A DNA stretch of 48,225 bases from Firmicutes bacterium UBA2598. Lineage in GTDB: Bacteria > Bacillota > PH28-bin88. The notes under the pieces were generated by a model that searched no databases, was not told where the DNA came from, and saw only the letters and a list, made by a program, of their open reading frames with translations. Below, piece after piece: positions 7,539 to 15,878 of this stretch. The position numbers and the translations under genes are program-made. The DNA lies in NCBI GenBank assembly GCA_002339345.1, contig DDKM01000018.1, positions 1 to 48,225 of the forward strand. The letters are read 5' to 3'. Numbering within the stretch: the first letter of the stretch is position 1; the number at the start of each line of letters is the position of its first letter.

Positions 7539-7736
7539 TTACTTGGCGAACTGCTGTTCGTAGGCTTGGATCATCTTCTTCACCATATAACCACCGATGG
7601 AACCGTTGACCCTGGAGGGCAGGTCACCCATATAGGGGGTAACGTTGATGCCCAGTTCGGCGGCGGTTTCGGTTTTGAATTGTTCCATGGCCGCCCTGGC
7701 TTGGGGAACCAGCAACCGGTTGGTGTTTCTTGGCAT
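7539..7736 (-). CDS. Alpha/beta-type small acid-soluble spore protein
   Basis: The 65-residue protein belongs to the alpha/beta SASP family, which coats spore DNA, holds it in an A-like form and protects it from UV and heat. Both signature regions are present: KTETAAELGINV (about 21-32), which contains the site cut by GPR, and the DNA-binding core SRVNGSIGGYMVKKMI (about 41-56). GGGAGGTG precedes the ATG. It lies 52 bp after a paralogue, from which it differs mainly at both ends, so the pair looks like a tandem duplication. SigG control is expected from the family, but I found no clear promoter. Confidence 0.95.
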   Translation of the reverse strand: MPRNTNRLLVPQARAAMEQFKTETAAELGINVTPYMGDLPSRVNGSIGGYMVKKMIQAYEQQFAK

Positions 7737-7788
7737 TTGTTTTCACCTCCCTTTCCAGGTAGTATATCTTTAACAATTGAGTTCCGTA

Positions 7789-8004
7789 CTAGCTGCGACC
7801 AGCTAGGGACTGTTCATAAGCCTGGATCATCTTTTTAACCATATATCCACCGATGGAACCGTTGACTCTGGAAGGCAGGTCACCCATATAGGGGGTCACA
7901 TTGATCCCTAGCTCACTGGCCGTCTCCACCTTAAACCTTTCCATGGCTGCCCTGGCCTGTGGAACGAGCAATTGGTTGGTATTGTTTTGGCCTCCACCCG
8001 GCAT
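7789..8004 (-). CDS. Alpha/beta-type small acid-soluble spore protein, second copy
   Basis: This 71-residue SASP shares the GPR-cleavage region KVETASELGINV and the core GDLPSRVNGSIGGYMVKKMI with its neighbour. Its N terminus carries a Gly/Asn extension (MPGGGQNNTNQ) and its C terminus ends SLAGRS. AAGGAGGTGA precedes the ATG, a very strong ribosome site as expected for abundant spore proteins. It is the first gene of the pair on the minus strand. A possible SigG-like arrangement upstream (GAATA at 8062-8066, CAATAAT at 8039-8045) has a spacer one or two bases short, so I do not call it. Confidence 0.95.
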   Translation of the reverse strand: MPGGGQNNTNQLLVPQARAAMERFKVETASELGINVTPYMGDLPSRVNGSIGGYMVKKMIQAYEQSLAGRS

Positions 8005-8201
8005 TGTGATGTCACCTCCTTTTGCTGTGCCTGAAATTATTATTGACCGAGAAGTATTAAATATTCTATTTTGGGTAATGTATTATTTACCTCAAATTGC
8101 AGTACAGAGTAAAATACGACAAAAAAAGTAGCCCTACAAGGCCTCAACTAAATACAGGCGATTATGGCACCTGAGTACAAGGTTAAATTGGCTAGAGGCG
8201 A
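8005..8201. other. AT-rich intergenic region upstream of the SASP pair
   Basis: No gene is seen here. The region is AT-rich from 8035 to 8130, contains the loose dyad GGTAA-N8-TTACC at 8074-8091, and probably holds the sporulation promoter of the SASP genes. The motif AGGCGATTA occurs at about 8156 and again at about 8196 near the end of the next gene; no function is assigned. Confidence 0.4.
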
Positions 8202-8621
8202 TTACACTTGTCCCCCGTTTTCCCGGATCAGTTTTAAGGCCTGGTTGAGCTTTTGGGTATTGGTTACCACCGTAAGCATAAACCCCTGCCCACCTGCAAC
8301 TCCATAATAAGCCATCCCGACACCACTGGCTGTGGGATCCGCAGACACCAATACCCCGGTATCCTGGTCACCGATAGCCCCAGCCGATTGTGCCGTCAAC
8401 CCAGTAAGACTTACCGCCTGGCCAGCAACCGGGTTGTTGTAGTGGGTGTTATTTTCCTCCCTAAAACGGCTGATCCTGTCCAACTGAATATTTCTAATTC
8501 CTGCTTCATGCAAAGACCGCATGGCTGCACGAGCCTTATTGCTGGTTGGAAAGGTAGCCAGAATGGAATGTTCCCCAGGGTCTAATTTCAAACCAATTCC
8601 CTCCCGTTGGGTGGTTTTCAT
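8202..8621 (-). CDS. Hypothetical protein with a YflT-like N-terminal fold pattern
   Basis: From the ATG at 8621 the product has 139 residues. Residues about 15-45 (ILATFPTSNKARAAMRSLHE) resemble the start of heat-induced stress proteins such as YflT, where one strand and a helix pair act on membrane or stress proteins. The middle is rich in Ser, Gly and Ala with a hydrophobic stretch, and the end (LMLT-type strand, then LNQALKLIRENGG) looks like a second small alpha/beta unit. There is no Shine-Dalgarno site before the ATG, which lies ten bases after the recG stop, so translation may depend on coupling to recG. The longer reading from 8696 overlaps recG and is less likely. Confidence 0.6.
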   Translation of the reverse strand: MKTTQREGIGLKLDPGEHSILATFPTSNKARAAMRSLHEAGIRNIQLDRISRFREENNTHYNNPVAGQAVSLTGLTAQSAGAIGDQDTGVLVSADPTASGVGMAYYGVAGGQGFMLTVVTNTQKLNQALKLIRENGGQV

Positions 8622-8631
8622 ATTATTTATA

Positions 8632-10728
8632 TTATATTTTACCCAAATACTGGCCAAACTTTCGCTCCAACTCCTCGATAAAAGTATGCAATCCATATTT
8701 ATCAGGTATCAATAGCAATGGCAACATCCTTTGACCCTGCAAACGTGCAAGTTGGAGCAGCGGCCAGTCCTCCGGCAGTCTGGCCAACCGGAATTCCGGT
8801 AGGCCGTGTTGTCTGGTGCCGAAAAATTCACCCGGCCCGCGCAACCTGAGGTCATGTTCAGCGATGATAAAGCCATCGGTGTTTTTCACCAGAACCTCCA
8901 GCCTTTGCCGGGCCTCTTCAGTTTTGGGAGTACACAACAGAATACAATAGGACTGCCGATCCCCGCGTCCCACCCGGCCACGTAGTTGATGCAGTTGGGC
9001 CAGACCAAACCTTCCGGCATCCTCCACCACCATCACCGTGGCATTAGGTACATCCACCCCAACTTCCACCACGGTGGTGGAAACAAGCACCTGGATTTCG
9101 CCAGCCCGGTAAGCACCCATCACCCTTTCCTTCTCCACTGTAGGCATCCTTCCATGCAGAAAGGCAATCCGGTAGCCGGCCAGTAAACCTGACCGCAAGC
9201 GATCAAACACCTCCATTACCGCTTCCATTTGCTGGCTTTCCTCCACCACGGGGCAAACCACATAGGCCTGCCGGCCAAGGTCCAGCTGTTGTTTGACAAA
9301 AAGCATCACCTGCTGGCGCCGTTCTTCCGGTACCAGCCGGGTGGTCACCGGCTTCCGGCCAGGGGGCATTTCATCGATCACCGATAAATCTAGGTCTCCA
9401 TACATGATCATGGCCATGCTCCGGGGAATGGGGGTGGCGGTCATTACAAGGGAGTCCGGTATCTCACCCTTTGCCTGTAGAGCAGCCCTTTGCCGCACAC
9501 CAAAGCGGTGCTGTTCATCGGTGATGACCAAACTGAGATGACGGAAAACCACCGAGGACTGAATCAGCGCCTGGGTTCCCACCACTACATCTACCTGCCC
9601 AGCGGCAATGTCTTCAAGTACTTTCGCCTTCTCCGACCTGGCCATCTCACCCTTTAACAGGGCGATCCGCACACCATGGCTGCTGGTAAGGTGCTGCAGG
9701 TTTCGAAAGTGTTGTTCCGCCAGGATTTCCGTAGGGGCCATCATGGCACCCTGATATCCATTTGCCACTGCCTTGACCAGCGCGGCCGCCGCTACAACGG
9801 TTTTGCCTGACCCCACATCCCCCTGAAGCATCCTGGCCATAGGGTGGGGACTCTCCATGTCCGCCATGATCTCCCCGATTACCCGTTTTTGGGCTGTGGT
9901 CAGGGGGAAGGGTAGTGAGGACTGGAAACGAGCAATCGCATCACGGCCGGACCGGTGGGCAACACCGGCCATCCGCCGGTTCCCCTCCCGCATCAACAGA
10001 TGGGCCGTCTGGTGCAGAAAAAACTCCTCAAAGACCAGGCGATGGCGGGCTTTAGCGTATAACTCCATGTCCTGGGGGAAATGGATCTGGTGCAAGGCTT
10101 CCGACCTGGCCATTAACCCCACAGTAGTGATCACCTGCACAGGGATATTCTCCGGCAACTGGCCAGCCATTTCCAGCGCCTGATGCACTGCCTGGCGCAG
10201 CACCCGCTGGGTCAGGCCCCTGCAGGACGAGTATACCGGTACCAACCGGCCTGCTGAAAGCAGCAGTTGCTGACCAGGCACCCCCTGCTCAAAGTCCTCC
10301 ACAATAATTTCCGGCTGCTGACCACTGCGCCGCTGTACCTTTCCACTGACCGTCAGCAGCATCCCCTGCCGGAATTGCCTGGACAGGTAAGATTGGTTAA
10401 ACCACACCGCCCATGCCCTGCCTGTGCCATCGGTCAGTAAAACCCGGCAAACGTCAAAACCCGTACGGACGCGTTTGGTCTCCACCATTACTACCTGTCC
10501 GGAAACAGTTTGGATGTTCCCCTCCACCAGATTGGCCAGACGGGTAATTTCCCGTCGATCCAGGTGGTAACGCGGAAAATGATATAACAAGTCTTCCACT
10601 GTGGCAATCCCCAGTCGTTCAAAGGCCTTTGCCTTTCGTGGCCCCACACCCTTAATAAATTGAACTGAAAGGGCAAAAACGGGGGTGCTCCCCGAGCACC
10701 CCCCAGTTTTCCCACCCTTTTCTGACAT
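8632..10728 (-). CDS. recG: ATP-dependent DNA helicase RecG
   Basis: RecG regresses stalled replication forks and branch-migrates Holliday junctions. The protein (about 698 residues) has the wedge/OB domain at about 60-180, the Walker A motif GDVGSGKT near 299, the box II motif DEQHRFG near 402, and the QLRGRVGRGDRQ segment near 590, plus the TRQHGLPEFRLA region typical of RecG. I prefer the ATG at 10728 (MSEKGGKTGG) over that at 10734 because the GGGGG ribosome site is seven bases away. The first codons carry a perfect terminator-like hairpin (10681-10703). It is the fourth gene of the DUF1858-yloU-yloV-recG unit. Confidence 0.97.
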   Translation of the reverse strand: MSEKGGKTGGCSGSTPVFALSVQFIKGVGPRKAKAFERLGIATVEDLLYHFPRYHLDRREITRLANLVEGNIQTVSGQVVMVETKRVRTGFDVCRVLLTDGTGRAWAVWFNQSYLSRQFRQGMLLTVSGKVQRRSGQQPEIIVEDFEQGVPGQQLLLSAGRLVPVYSSCRGLTQRVLRQAVHQALEMAGQLPENIPVQVITTVGLMARSEALHQIHFPQDMELYAKARHRLVFEEFFLHQTAHLLMREGNRRMAGVAHRSGRDAIARFQSSLPFPLTTAQKRVIGEIMADMESPHPMARMLQGDVGSGKTVVAAAALVKAVANGYQGAMMAPTEILAEQHFRNLQHLTSSHGVRIALLKGEMARSEKAKVLEDIAAGQVDVVVGTQALIQSSVVFRHLSLVITDEQHRFGVRQRAALQAKGEIPDSLVMTATPIPRSMAMIMYGDLDLSVIDEMPPGRKPVTTRLVPEERRQQVMLFVKQQLDLGRQAYVVCPVVEESQQMEAVMEVFDRLRSGLLAGYRIAFLHGRMPTVEKERVMGAYRAGEIQVLVSTTVVEVGVDVPNATVMVVEDAGRFGLAQLHQLRGRVGRGDRQSYCILLCTPKTEEARQRLEVLVKNTDGFIIAEHDLRLRGPGEFFGTRQHGLPEFRLARLPEDWPLLQLARLQGQRMLPLLLIPDKYGLHTFIEELERKFGQYLGKI
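10681..10703 (-). terminator. Terminator-like hairpin inside the start of recG
   Basis: On the minus strand GGGGGTGCTC, a GGG loop and GAGCACCCCC make a perfect ten-pair stem followed by GTTTTTG. It lies about 25 bases inside recG and encodes part of GGCSGSTP, a segment not needed by the family. It could work as an attenuator between yloV and recG. Confidence 0.6.
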
Positions 10729-10748
10729 GACCATCCCCCGCTAACCAA

Positions 10749-12389
10749 CTATTCCACGGAAATTATGTAATAGTATATCGGCTGACCACCCGAATGTAAT
10801 TCCAGCTCCAGGTGGGGATACATGTTGCTAATTCGCTCTAGAAGATTGACAGCTTCCGACTGGGTCACACCGGCACCATAATATAGTGTTGCAATTTCCC
10901 CACCATTACCGACCATCCTATCCAACAGCCTCAGCACGACCTCCTCCACGCCGGCACCCTTTTCCACCACCTTGCCATCCTGTAATCCCAAGATCTCACC
11001 GGCCTTAATGGACATTTCCTCCAGTTGTGAATCCCGGATGGCAAAGGTTATTTCCCCAGTCTGCACCGAACGGGCTGACGCCTGCATCCGGGCAATATTG
11101 TTTTCCACTGAAATATCAGGTTCAAAACTCAGCAGGGCAGCAATACCCTGTGGTATGCTGCGGGTGGGTATAACTGCTACCTGTTTTTCCGATACCAGGC
11201 CTTTGGCCTGTTCCGCAGCCAGGATAATATTTTTGTTATTGGGCAACAGGTAAACAACCGGGGCATTAATCCGCCGGATTGCCGCCACAAGGTCTTCGGT
11301 GCTGGGGTTCATTGTCTGACCACCACTGACCACCTCGTGAACTCCCAAACTGAATAACACCCTGGCCAATCCCTCACCAGCCGCCACCGCTACCACTCCA
11401 TAGGCCATTTCCTCCACGGCCATCTGGACGGCTGAAGATGCCGACTCCAAATTGCCTTTTTCCGCATCCCGGTGTTGGTCCTCCATGTTGTCAACCTTGA
11501 TGTCATGCAGGGTTCCCCGCTCACAGGACACACTGAATACAGCCCCAGGGTTGTTAGTATGAATATGTATTTTGGCCACCCGGTTGGTACCAACTACCAG
11601 GAGACTATCACCCATGGGCTCCAAGCGCTGACGCAGGTCATCCAAATCTAGATCATGGCCCTTGATGATCATCTCTGTACAATACCGGTATTCCAGCGGC
11701 TGAACCAGGGATTGTCCAGCGACGGAGGGCTTGCCCTGTACCATTGGAGGTGGGGGACTGTCCATGGGTATTTCCTCACCCTTAAAACCGGCGAGTATAC
11801 CCTCCATGAAAACAATCAAACCCTTTCCCCCGGCATCCACCACCCCCGCCTGGGCTAAAACAGGAAGCATTTCCGGGGTTTTGGCCAGTGTGCTGTGGGC
11901 CTGGCGAAGGGCCTCCTCCAGGGCGGCACGTAAATCACCGGTGTTGGCCAAGCGATAACCCTGGGCGAGGGATTTGGCCACCGTTAGGATAGTTCCCTCC
12001 ACCGGGCGCATTACCGCTTTAACGGCAACATCCACCCCCACCTGCAGTGCCCTGGCCAGATCCGTCTTGGATGCGGTCTTGCGTCCGGCCAGGCCCTGCC
12101 CGATGCCCCGAAGCAATTGGGATAGAATCACCCCGGAATTTCCCCTTGCGCCCATTAATGCCCCCAATGCCAGTGCTTCCGCCAACTCACCAACACTGTC
12201 ACTCTGCCTGAGGCTTTCCATCTGCCTGGCAGCAGACTGTATGGTCAAGGACATGTTTGTCCCGGTGTCACCATCAGGTACAGGGAACACATTTAGCCTA
12301 TTAATCTCCTCCCGGAACCGGACCAAGTTGGCACAGCCGGCCAATATCGCCCGCCGGAAAAGACTGGGATCCAGCATATTTACCTTCAC
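10749..12389 (-). CDS. yloV: DAK2/DegV-associated kinase, YloV/FakA family
   Basis: This 546-residue protein has an N-terminal Dak2 kinase domain with the Mg-ATP motif PVPDGDTGTNMSLT near 34-47 and MGARGNSGVILSQ near 78-90. A linker and a C-terminal DegV-like/FakA domain follow (SGGQTMNPSTEDL near 358). FakA uses ATP to phosphorylate fatty acids held by a FakB (DegV) partner in the host membrane-lipid pathway. No FakB gene is in the window. The GTG at 12389 has AGGAGG ten bases upstream. It follows yloU by 14 bp and precedes recG by about 20 bp, the conserved Firmicute order. Confidence 0.92.
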   Translation of the reverse strand: MKVNMLDPSLFRRAILAGCANLVRFREEINRLNVFPVPDGDTGTNMSLTIQSAARQMESLRQSDSVGELAEALALGALMGARGNSGVILSQLLRGIGQGLAGRKTASKTDLARALQVGVDVAVKAVMRPVEGTILTVAKSLAQGYRLANTGDLRAALEEALRQAHSTLAKTPEMLPVLAQAGVVDAGGKGLIVFMEGILAGFKGEEIPMDSPPPPMVQGKPSVAGQSLVQPLEYRYCTEMIIKGHDLDLDDLRQRLEPMGDSLLVVGTNRVAKIHIHTNNPGAVFSVSCERGTLHDIKVDNMEDQHRDAEKGNLESASSAVQMAVEEMAYGVVAVAAGEGLARVLFSLGVHEVVSGGQTMNPSTEDLVAAIRRINAPVVYLLPNNKNIILAAEQAKGLVSEKQVAVIPTRSIPQGIAALLSFEPDISVENNIARMQASARSVQTGEITFAIRDSQLEEMSIKAGEILGLQDGKVVEKGAGVEEVVLRLLDRMVGNGGEIATLYYGAGVTQSEAVNLLERISNMYPHLELELHSGGQPIYYYIISVE

Positions 12390-12403
12390 TTGAACAGTGC
12401 CTC

Positions 12404-12760
12404 CTAGTCCATTACCCGTATGCCTTGCACAATTACATTGACCCGGTTAACCTGCAGGCCGGTCTGTAATTGTAGGGCATAGCGAATTCTTTCCATGACA
12501 TTTTTAGCCACCTCGGAAATCTTCGTGCCGTACCCAACTACGATGTGCACATCTATGCTGAGGCCCTTGTCTTCCAGGTGGACCTCAATACCCTTTCTGG
12601 TGGCATCCCGGCCCAGTAACTCCGCCAGGCCGTCCTGGAGTTTTTGGGAAGCCATGCCAACCAGACCGTAACACTCCATCGCAGCCGCCCCAGCAATGAA
12701 AGCAATGGCCTCTTTGGAAATTTCAATCCGTCCAAATTGATTCACCATCTGGTTAATCAT
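12404..12760 (-). CDS. yloU: Asp23/Gls24 family envelope stress protein YloU
   Basis: The 118-residue protein starts MINQMVNQFGRIEISKEAI and shows the family motif IAGAAAMECYGLVGM (about 22-36), followed by the alternating-strand segment LSIDVHIVVGYGTKISEVA. The family includes Staphylococcus Asp23, a membrane-associated alkaline-shock protein, and YloU is nearly always encoded before yloV. The frame can be opened earlier at the GTG at 12787, but GGGGGGAAGGG sits just before the ATG at 12760 and the family begins at this point. No membrane segment is present. Role: probably envelope homeostasis with YloV. Confidence 0.88.
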   Translation of the reverse strand: MINQMVNQFGRIEISKEAIAFIAGAAAMECYGLVGMASQKLQDGLAELLGRDATRKGIEVHLEDKGLSIDVHIVVGYGTKISEVAKNVMERIRYALQLQTGLQVNRVNVIVQGIRVMD

Positions 12761-12788
12761 GTCCCTTCCCCCCCGGAACCGCATCACA

Positions 12789-12986
12789 TCATTTTTTTCC
12801 TAGCATTAAATTAAGTTCCTCAAGCAGTGCGACAACATCGATACCATGCATGCGGGCCCCACCGGCGATAGTTTCGCCTTCCGCCCCCATACACCCGGTA
12901 CAGGCCATGCCATTTTTCTCCAGTACTTCCCTCGCCTGGGGGTACTCCCGCAAGAGGTCCATGATCAGCATATCACCTTTGATCAA
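12789..12986 (-). CDS. DUF1858 protein (hybrid-cluster-associated redox disulfide domain)
   Basis: The 65-residue protein begins MIKGDMLIMDLLREYPQA and has the family signature GMACTGCMGAEGETIAGG (about 26-43), with a CxxC that can form a disulfide or bind metal. DUF1858 domains occur alone or fused to hybrid-cluster and redox enzymes in anaerobes. The TTG at 12986 is chosen because AGGAGG lies eight bases upstream and no other start fits. It is the first gene of the yloU-yloV-recG unit, overlapping the longest yloU reading. The promoter is probably that at 13039-13067. Confidence 0.85.
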   Translation of the reverse strand: MIKGDMLIMDLLREYPQAREVLEKNGMACTGCMGAEGETIAGGARMHGIDVVALLEELNLMLGKK

Positions 12987-13038
12987 ATGTTCAACCTCCT
13001 GCCTGTAACTTCCTTTATGCCTGATATTTCTACATTTC

Positions 13039-13067
13039 TATAAAATAATTTCCACAAAATACGCCAA
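13039..13067 (-). promoter_or_regulatory. Probable promoter for the DUF1858-yloU-yloV-recG operon
   Basis: On the minus strand TTGGCG and TTTATA are separated by 17 bases, about 55-80 bases ahead of the first TTG codon. Confidence 0.5.
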
Positions 13068-13120
13068 AATCCCTGCCAATCTATGAACTTTTATGCATCC
13101 AACTCCCTATGGTCAATCGC

Positions 13121-13149
13121 TTGCCTTCCCCCTATCTTTTTGGTAGAAT
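13121..13149 (+). promoter_or_regulatory. Sigma-A promoter for rpmB
   Basis: TTGCCT and TAGAAT are separated by exactly 17 bases, with a predicted start near 13157 and a leader of about 45 bases that contains the AGGAGGTG ribosome site of rpmB. Confidence 0.7.
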
Positions 13150-13200
13150 GGAACAGGCATTTGCATGGCATGGGCAAGTTCGGCTAGGAGGTGGAAATAT

Positions 13201-13389
13201 ATGGCTAAGTGCGAGGTGTGTGGCAAGGGCCTTGTCTTTGGTAACCAGGCCAGCCACTCCAACATTAAGACCAAGCGGACATGGTCACCCAACCTGCAAA
13301 GGGTAAAGGCGCTGGTAAAAGGGAGCCCCCAAAGGGTTACCGTTTGTACCCGGTGCCTGCGTTCCGGTAAGGTTCAAAGGGCCATCTAA
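13201..13389 (+). CDS. rpmB: 50S ribosomal protein L28 (zinc-binding form)
   Basis: The 62-residue protein starts MAKCEVCGKGLVFGNQ and has CTRCLRSGKV near the end. Four cysteines in two CxxC pairs (C4, C7 and the CTRC pair) mark the zinc-binding L28 paralogue. The central HSNIKTKRTWSPNLQ is the L28 signature. L28 sits near the peptidyl-tRNA exit path of the large subunit. The ATG at 13201 has AGGAGGTGG upstream; the in-frame ATG at 13165 has none. The gene stands alone on the plus strand between its own promoter and terminator. Confidence 0.97.
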   Translation: MAKCEVCGKGLVFGNQASHSNIKTKRTWSPNLQRVKALVKGSPQRVTVCTRCLRSGKVQRAI

Positions 13390-13402
13390 GCTGGTGCTAG
13401 AA

Positions 13403-13435
13403 GGGGAGCTGGTTTTCCAGCCCCCCCCTTTTTTT
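13403..13435 (+). terminator. Intrinsic terminator of rpmB
   Basis: GGGG-A-GCTGG, a TTTT loop and CCAGC-CCCC form a strong stem with one bulge, followed by a run of T residues, 14 bases after the rpmB stop. Confidence 0.85.
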
Positions 13436-13473
13436 CTTTGATATGCTCCGTCCACCACCATTATGTGCCGTGG

Positions 13474-13944
13474 TCAAGTCAGGTTTTTCAGCAGATTGGC
13501 CATTTCAATGGCAGTAAGGCCGGCGTCCCAACCCTTGTTCCCCGCTTTACTCCCTGCCCGTTCAATGGCTTGCTCAAGGGTATCAGCCGTGATCACACCA
13601 AAGACCACCGGCTTGCCGGTTTCCAGACCCACCTGGGCGATGCCCTTGGATACTTCGCTGGCCACGTAATCAAAATGGGGTGTCGCCCCCCGGATTACCG
13701 CTCCTAGGCATATTACGGCATCATAAGCCCTTTCCGCCATTTTCCGCGCTGCCAGGGGTATTTCAAAGGCTCCAGGTACCCACGCAATGTCGATATCCCC
13801 CCGTTCCGCCCCGTGTCTTTCCAAGGCATCCAGGGCGCCGGCCAGCAGTTTGGCGGTAATAAATTCGTTAAACCGCCCAACCACAATTGCAAAGCGCAAA
13901 CCACTGGCGATTAAATTGCCCTCAAAGATCTTGCCCACCCTCAT
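13474..13944 (-). CDS. ribH: 6,7-dimethyl-8-ribityllumazine synthase
   Basis: Lumazine synthase joins 5-amino-6-ribitylamino-uracil and 3,4-dihydroxybutanone 4-phosphate, the step before riboflavin. The 156-residue sequence has the active-site segments VVGRFNEFIT (about 21-30), WVPGAFEIPLAA (about 55-66) and GAVIRGATPHFDYV (about 80-93), the last with the catalytic histidine. It lacks nothing and has the usual length of this icosahedral enzyme. It is the last gene of the rib operon, ten bases after ribBA, and converges on the rpmB terminator, which may also stop minus-strand transcripts. Confidence 0.97.
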   Translation of the reverse strand: MRVGKIFEGNLIASGLRFAIVVGRFNEFITAKLLAGALDALERHGAERGDIDIAWVPGAFEIPLAARKMAERAYDAVICLGAVIRGATPHFDYVASEVSKGIAQVGLETGKPVVFGVITADTLEQAIERAGSKAGNKGWDAGLTAIEMANLLKNLT

Positions 13945-13953
13945 TCCTCCTGT

Positions 13954-15189
13954 TCACTGCCTTTTTTCCATTGCACAACTCAATAAATGGCCCAGTTTCT
14001 GTTTTTTCGCGGCAAGGTAGTTCCTATTGGTGCTGGTGGGATGCATTTCAATGGGAACCCGTTCTACCACCTCCAGCCCGTAGCCCTCCAGACCGGCAAT
14101 TTTCCGGGGGTTGTTGGTCATTAGGCGCAGTTTCTTGATTCCAAGGTCCGACAAGATCTGGGCACCAATACCGTAATCCCTCAGGTCGGGCGGAAACCCC
14201 AACAGTTCGTTGGCCTCCACGGTGTCCCTGCCCTCATCCTGAAGCTGGTAGGCCTTCAGCTTATTAAGTAGACCGATCCCCCTACCCTCTTGACGCATGT
14301 ATAACAGCACCCCCGCACCCTGTTTTTGGATCATACGGAGGGCAGCAGCCAGTTGTTCACCACAATCACAACGGCAGGATCCGAAGACATCACCCGTCAG
14401 GCATTCGGAATGGACCCTCACCAGTACCGGTACATCATCCCGCAATTCCCCCTTGACCAAAGCCACATGGCACTCCCTGGTCAACAGGTCCTCATAAGCA
14501 GTGGTGGTGAACTCCCCAAAGGTGGTGGGCAGTCTGGTAACAGCCGCTTTGCGTACCAATCTCTCCGTTCGCCGGCGGTACTGGATTAAATCGGCGATGG
14601 TGATCATCTTCAGGCCGTGGCGTTGGGCAAAACCAACCAATTGGGGCCCCCTGGCCATAGTACCATCATCATGCATGATTTCGCAAATCACACCAGCCGG
14701 GTAAAGCCCGGCCATCCGGGCCAGATCCACCGCCGCCTCGGTATGGCCAGCGCGCCGTAGCACCCCGCCTTCCTTGGCCCGCAGAGGAAAAACATGGCCC
14801 GGGCGGCGTAAATCCTCCGGCCGTGTGGACGGGTCTAGGATTTTCCTGATGGTCATTGCCCTCTCATAGGCGGAAATCCCGGTGGTGGTCTCCTTGGCAT
14901 CCACTGAAACGGTAAAGGCGGTCTCATGGGTGTCGGTGTTATGCCTTACCATGGGCTGGATATCCAGTTGATCCAACCGCTCCCCTGCCAGGGGCATGCA
15001 AATCAGCCCCCGGCCATAGGTGGCCATAAAATTGATTGCTTCAGGTGTAACCATTGCTGCCGCCATCAATAAATCGCCTTCATTTTCCCGGTCCTCATCA
15101 TCCACCACTACTAACATGCGTCCTTCCTTTATTTCGGATATCCCTTCCTCGATGGTGCAAAAAACCCCTTTGTCCACCTTTTCCTCCAT
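13954..15189 (-). CDS. ribBA: Bifunctional DHBP synthase / GTP cyclohydrolase II
   Basis: The 411-residue fusion covers both entry steps of riboflavin synthesis. The N-terminal RibB half (about 1-205) makes 3,4-dihydroxybutanone 4-phosphate from ribulose 5-phosphate and has VVDDEDRENEGDL (about 28-40) and GRRAGHTEA-like residues (LRRAGHTEAAVDL near 143). The C-terminal RibA half (about 210-405) opens GTP, with RVHSECLTGDVFGSCRCDCG near 257, whose three cysteines bind the catalytic zinc, and RQEGRGIGLLNKL near 304. The order ribD-ribE-ribBA-ribH is the standard Firmicute operon. Confidence 0.97.
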   Translation of the reverse strand: MEEKVDKGVFCTIEEGISEIKEGRMLVVVDDEDRENEGDLLMAAAMVTPEAINFMATYGRGLICMPLAGERLDQLDIQPMVRHNTDTHETAFTVSVDAKETTTGISAYERAMTIRKILDPSTRPEDLRRPGHVFPLRAKEGGVLRRAGHTEAAVDLARMAGLYPAGVICEIMHDDGTMARGPQLVGFAQRHGLKMITIADLIQYRRRTERLVRKAAVTRLPTTFGEFTTTAYEDLLTRECHVALVKGELRDDVPVLVRVHSECLTGDVFGSCRCDCGEQLAAALRMIQKQGAGVLLYMRQEGRGIGLLNKLKAYQLQDEGRDTVEANELLGFPPDLRDYGIGAQILSDLGIKKLRLMTNNPRKIAGLEGYGLEVVERVPIEMHPTSTNRNYLAAKKQKLGHLLSCAMEKRQ

Positions 15190-15208
15190 GTTTGACCCCC
15201 CGCAAGAA

Positions 15209-15865
15209 CTAGATAAAACCCTTTTCCACTAGCATTTCCCTGGAAATACCGGTCCGTTCCCCGGTCCCTTCCCGTATTCCTGCCAGTAGTTTTTCCACAT
15301 ACTTGGCTAGCATGTCCGTTTCCAGATTGACTTCATCGCCAATACCCTTTAATCCAAGAGTGGTAACCTTGGCCGTATGGGGAATTAATGATACCGATAG
15401 GGTATCCTCCGTCACCCCCACCACCGTTAAGCTAATTCCATCCACGGCAATGGATCCCTTAACCACCACATGCCTTAGCAATTCCGGGGGAGCCTTAATC
15501 CGGGTCACCACGGCAATATCCCGCCGGTCCTGCCCAGTGATGGTACCCACCCCGTCTATGTGGCCTGACACCAAATGCCCACCCAGGCGGTCACCCAAGC
15601 GCAGCGCCCTCTCCAGGTTCACCGGATCACCCGGACTTAGCCGCCCAAGGTTACTCCTGGCCAGGGTTTCAGCCATCACTTCCGCCATGAAATACCCGTC
15701 CCCAAGCTGGGTTACCGTCAGGCATACCCCGTTCACGGCAATGCTATCACCTATCCTGGTACCAACCAGCACCCCATGGCAACCCAGCCGGATTCTGGCG
15801 GAGTCCCAACCCCGATCTAGGCGTAATACCCTCCCCAGTTCCTCCACCAAACCGGTAAACACCAT
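15209..15865 (-). CDS. ribE: Riboflavin synthase, alpha subunit
   Basis: Two lumazine-binding repeats are visible in this 218-residue protein: the first opens MVFTGLVEELGRV and contains DSIAVNGVCLTV (about 38-49), the second contains SGHIDGVGTI near 103 and GSIAVDGISLTV near 137. The enzyme dismutates two lumazine molecules to riboflavin as a trimer. Length is typical. It is translated just after ribD (13-bp gap) and before ribBA (19-bp gap) in the riboswitch-controlled operon. Confidence 0.97.
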   Translation of the reverse strand: MVFTGLVEELGRVLRLDRGWDSARIRLGCHGVLVGTRIGDSIAVNGVCLTVTQLGDGYFMAEVMAETLARSNLGRLSPGDPVNLERALRLGDRLGGHLVSGHIDGVGTITGQDRRDIAVVTRIKAPPELLRHVVVKGSIAVDGISLTVVGVTEDTLSVSLIPHTAKVTTLGLKGIGDEVNLETDMLAKYVEKLLAGIREGTGERTGISREMLVEKGFI

Positions 15866-15878
15866 GCCACCCCCATTC

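Noticed and set aside
8039..8066. SigG promoter of the SASP genes (GAATA and CAATAAT)
   Set aside because: The spacer is 16 bases instead of 17-18 and the -10 is a loose match; listed only as a possibility.
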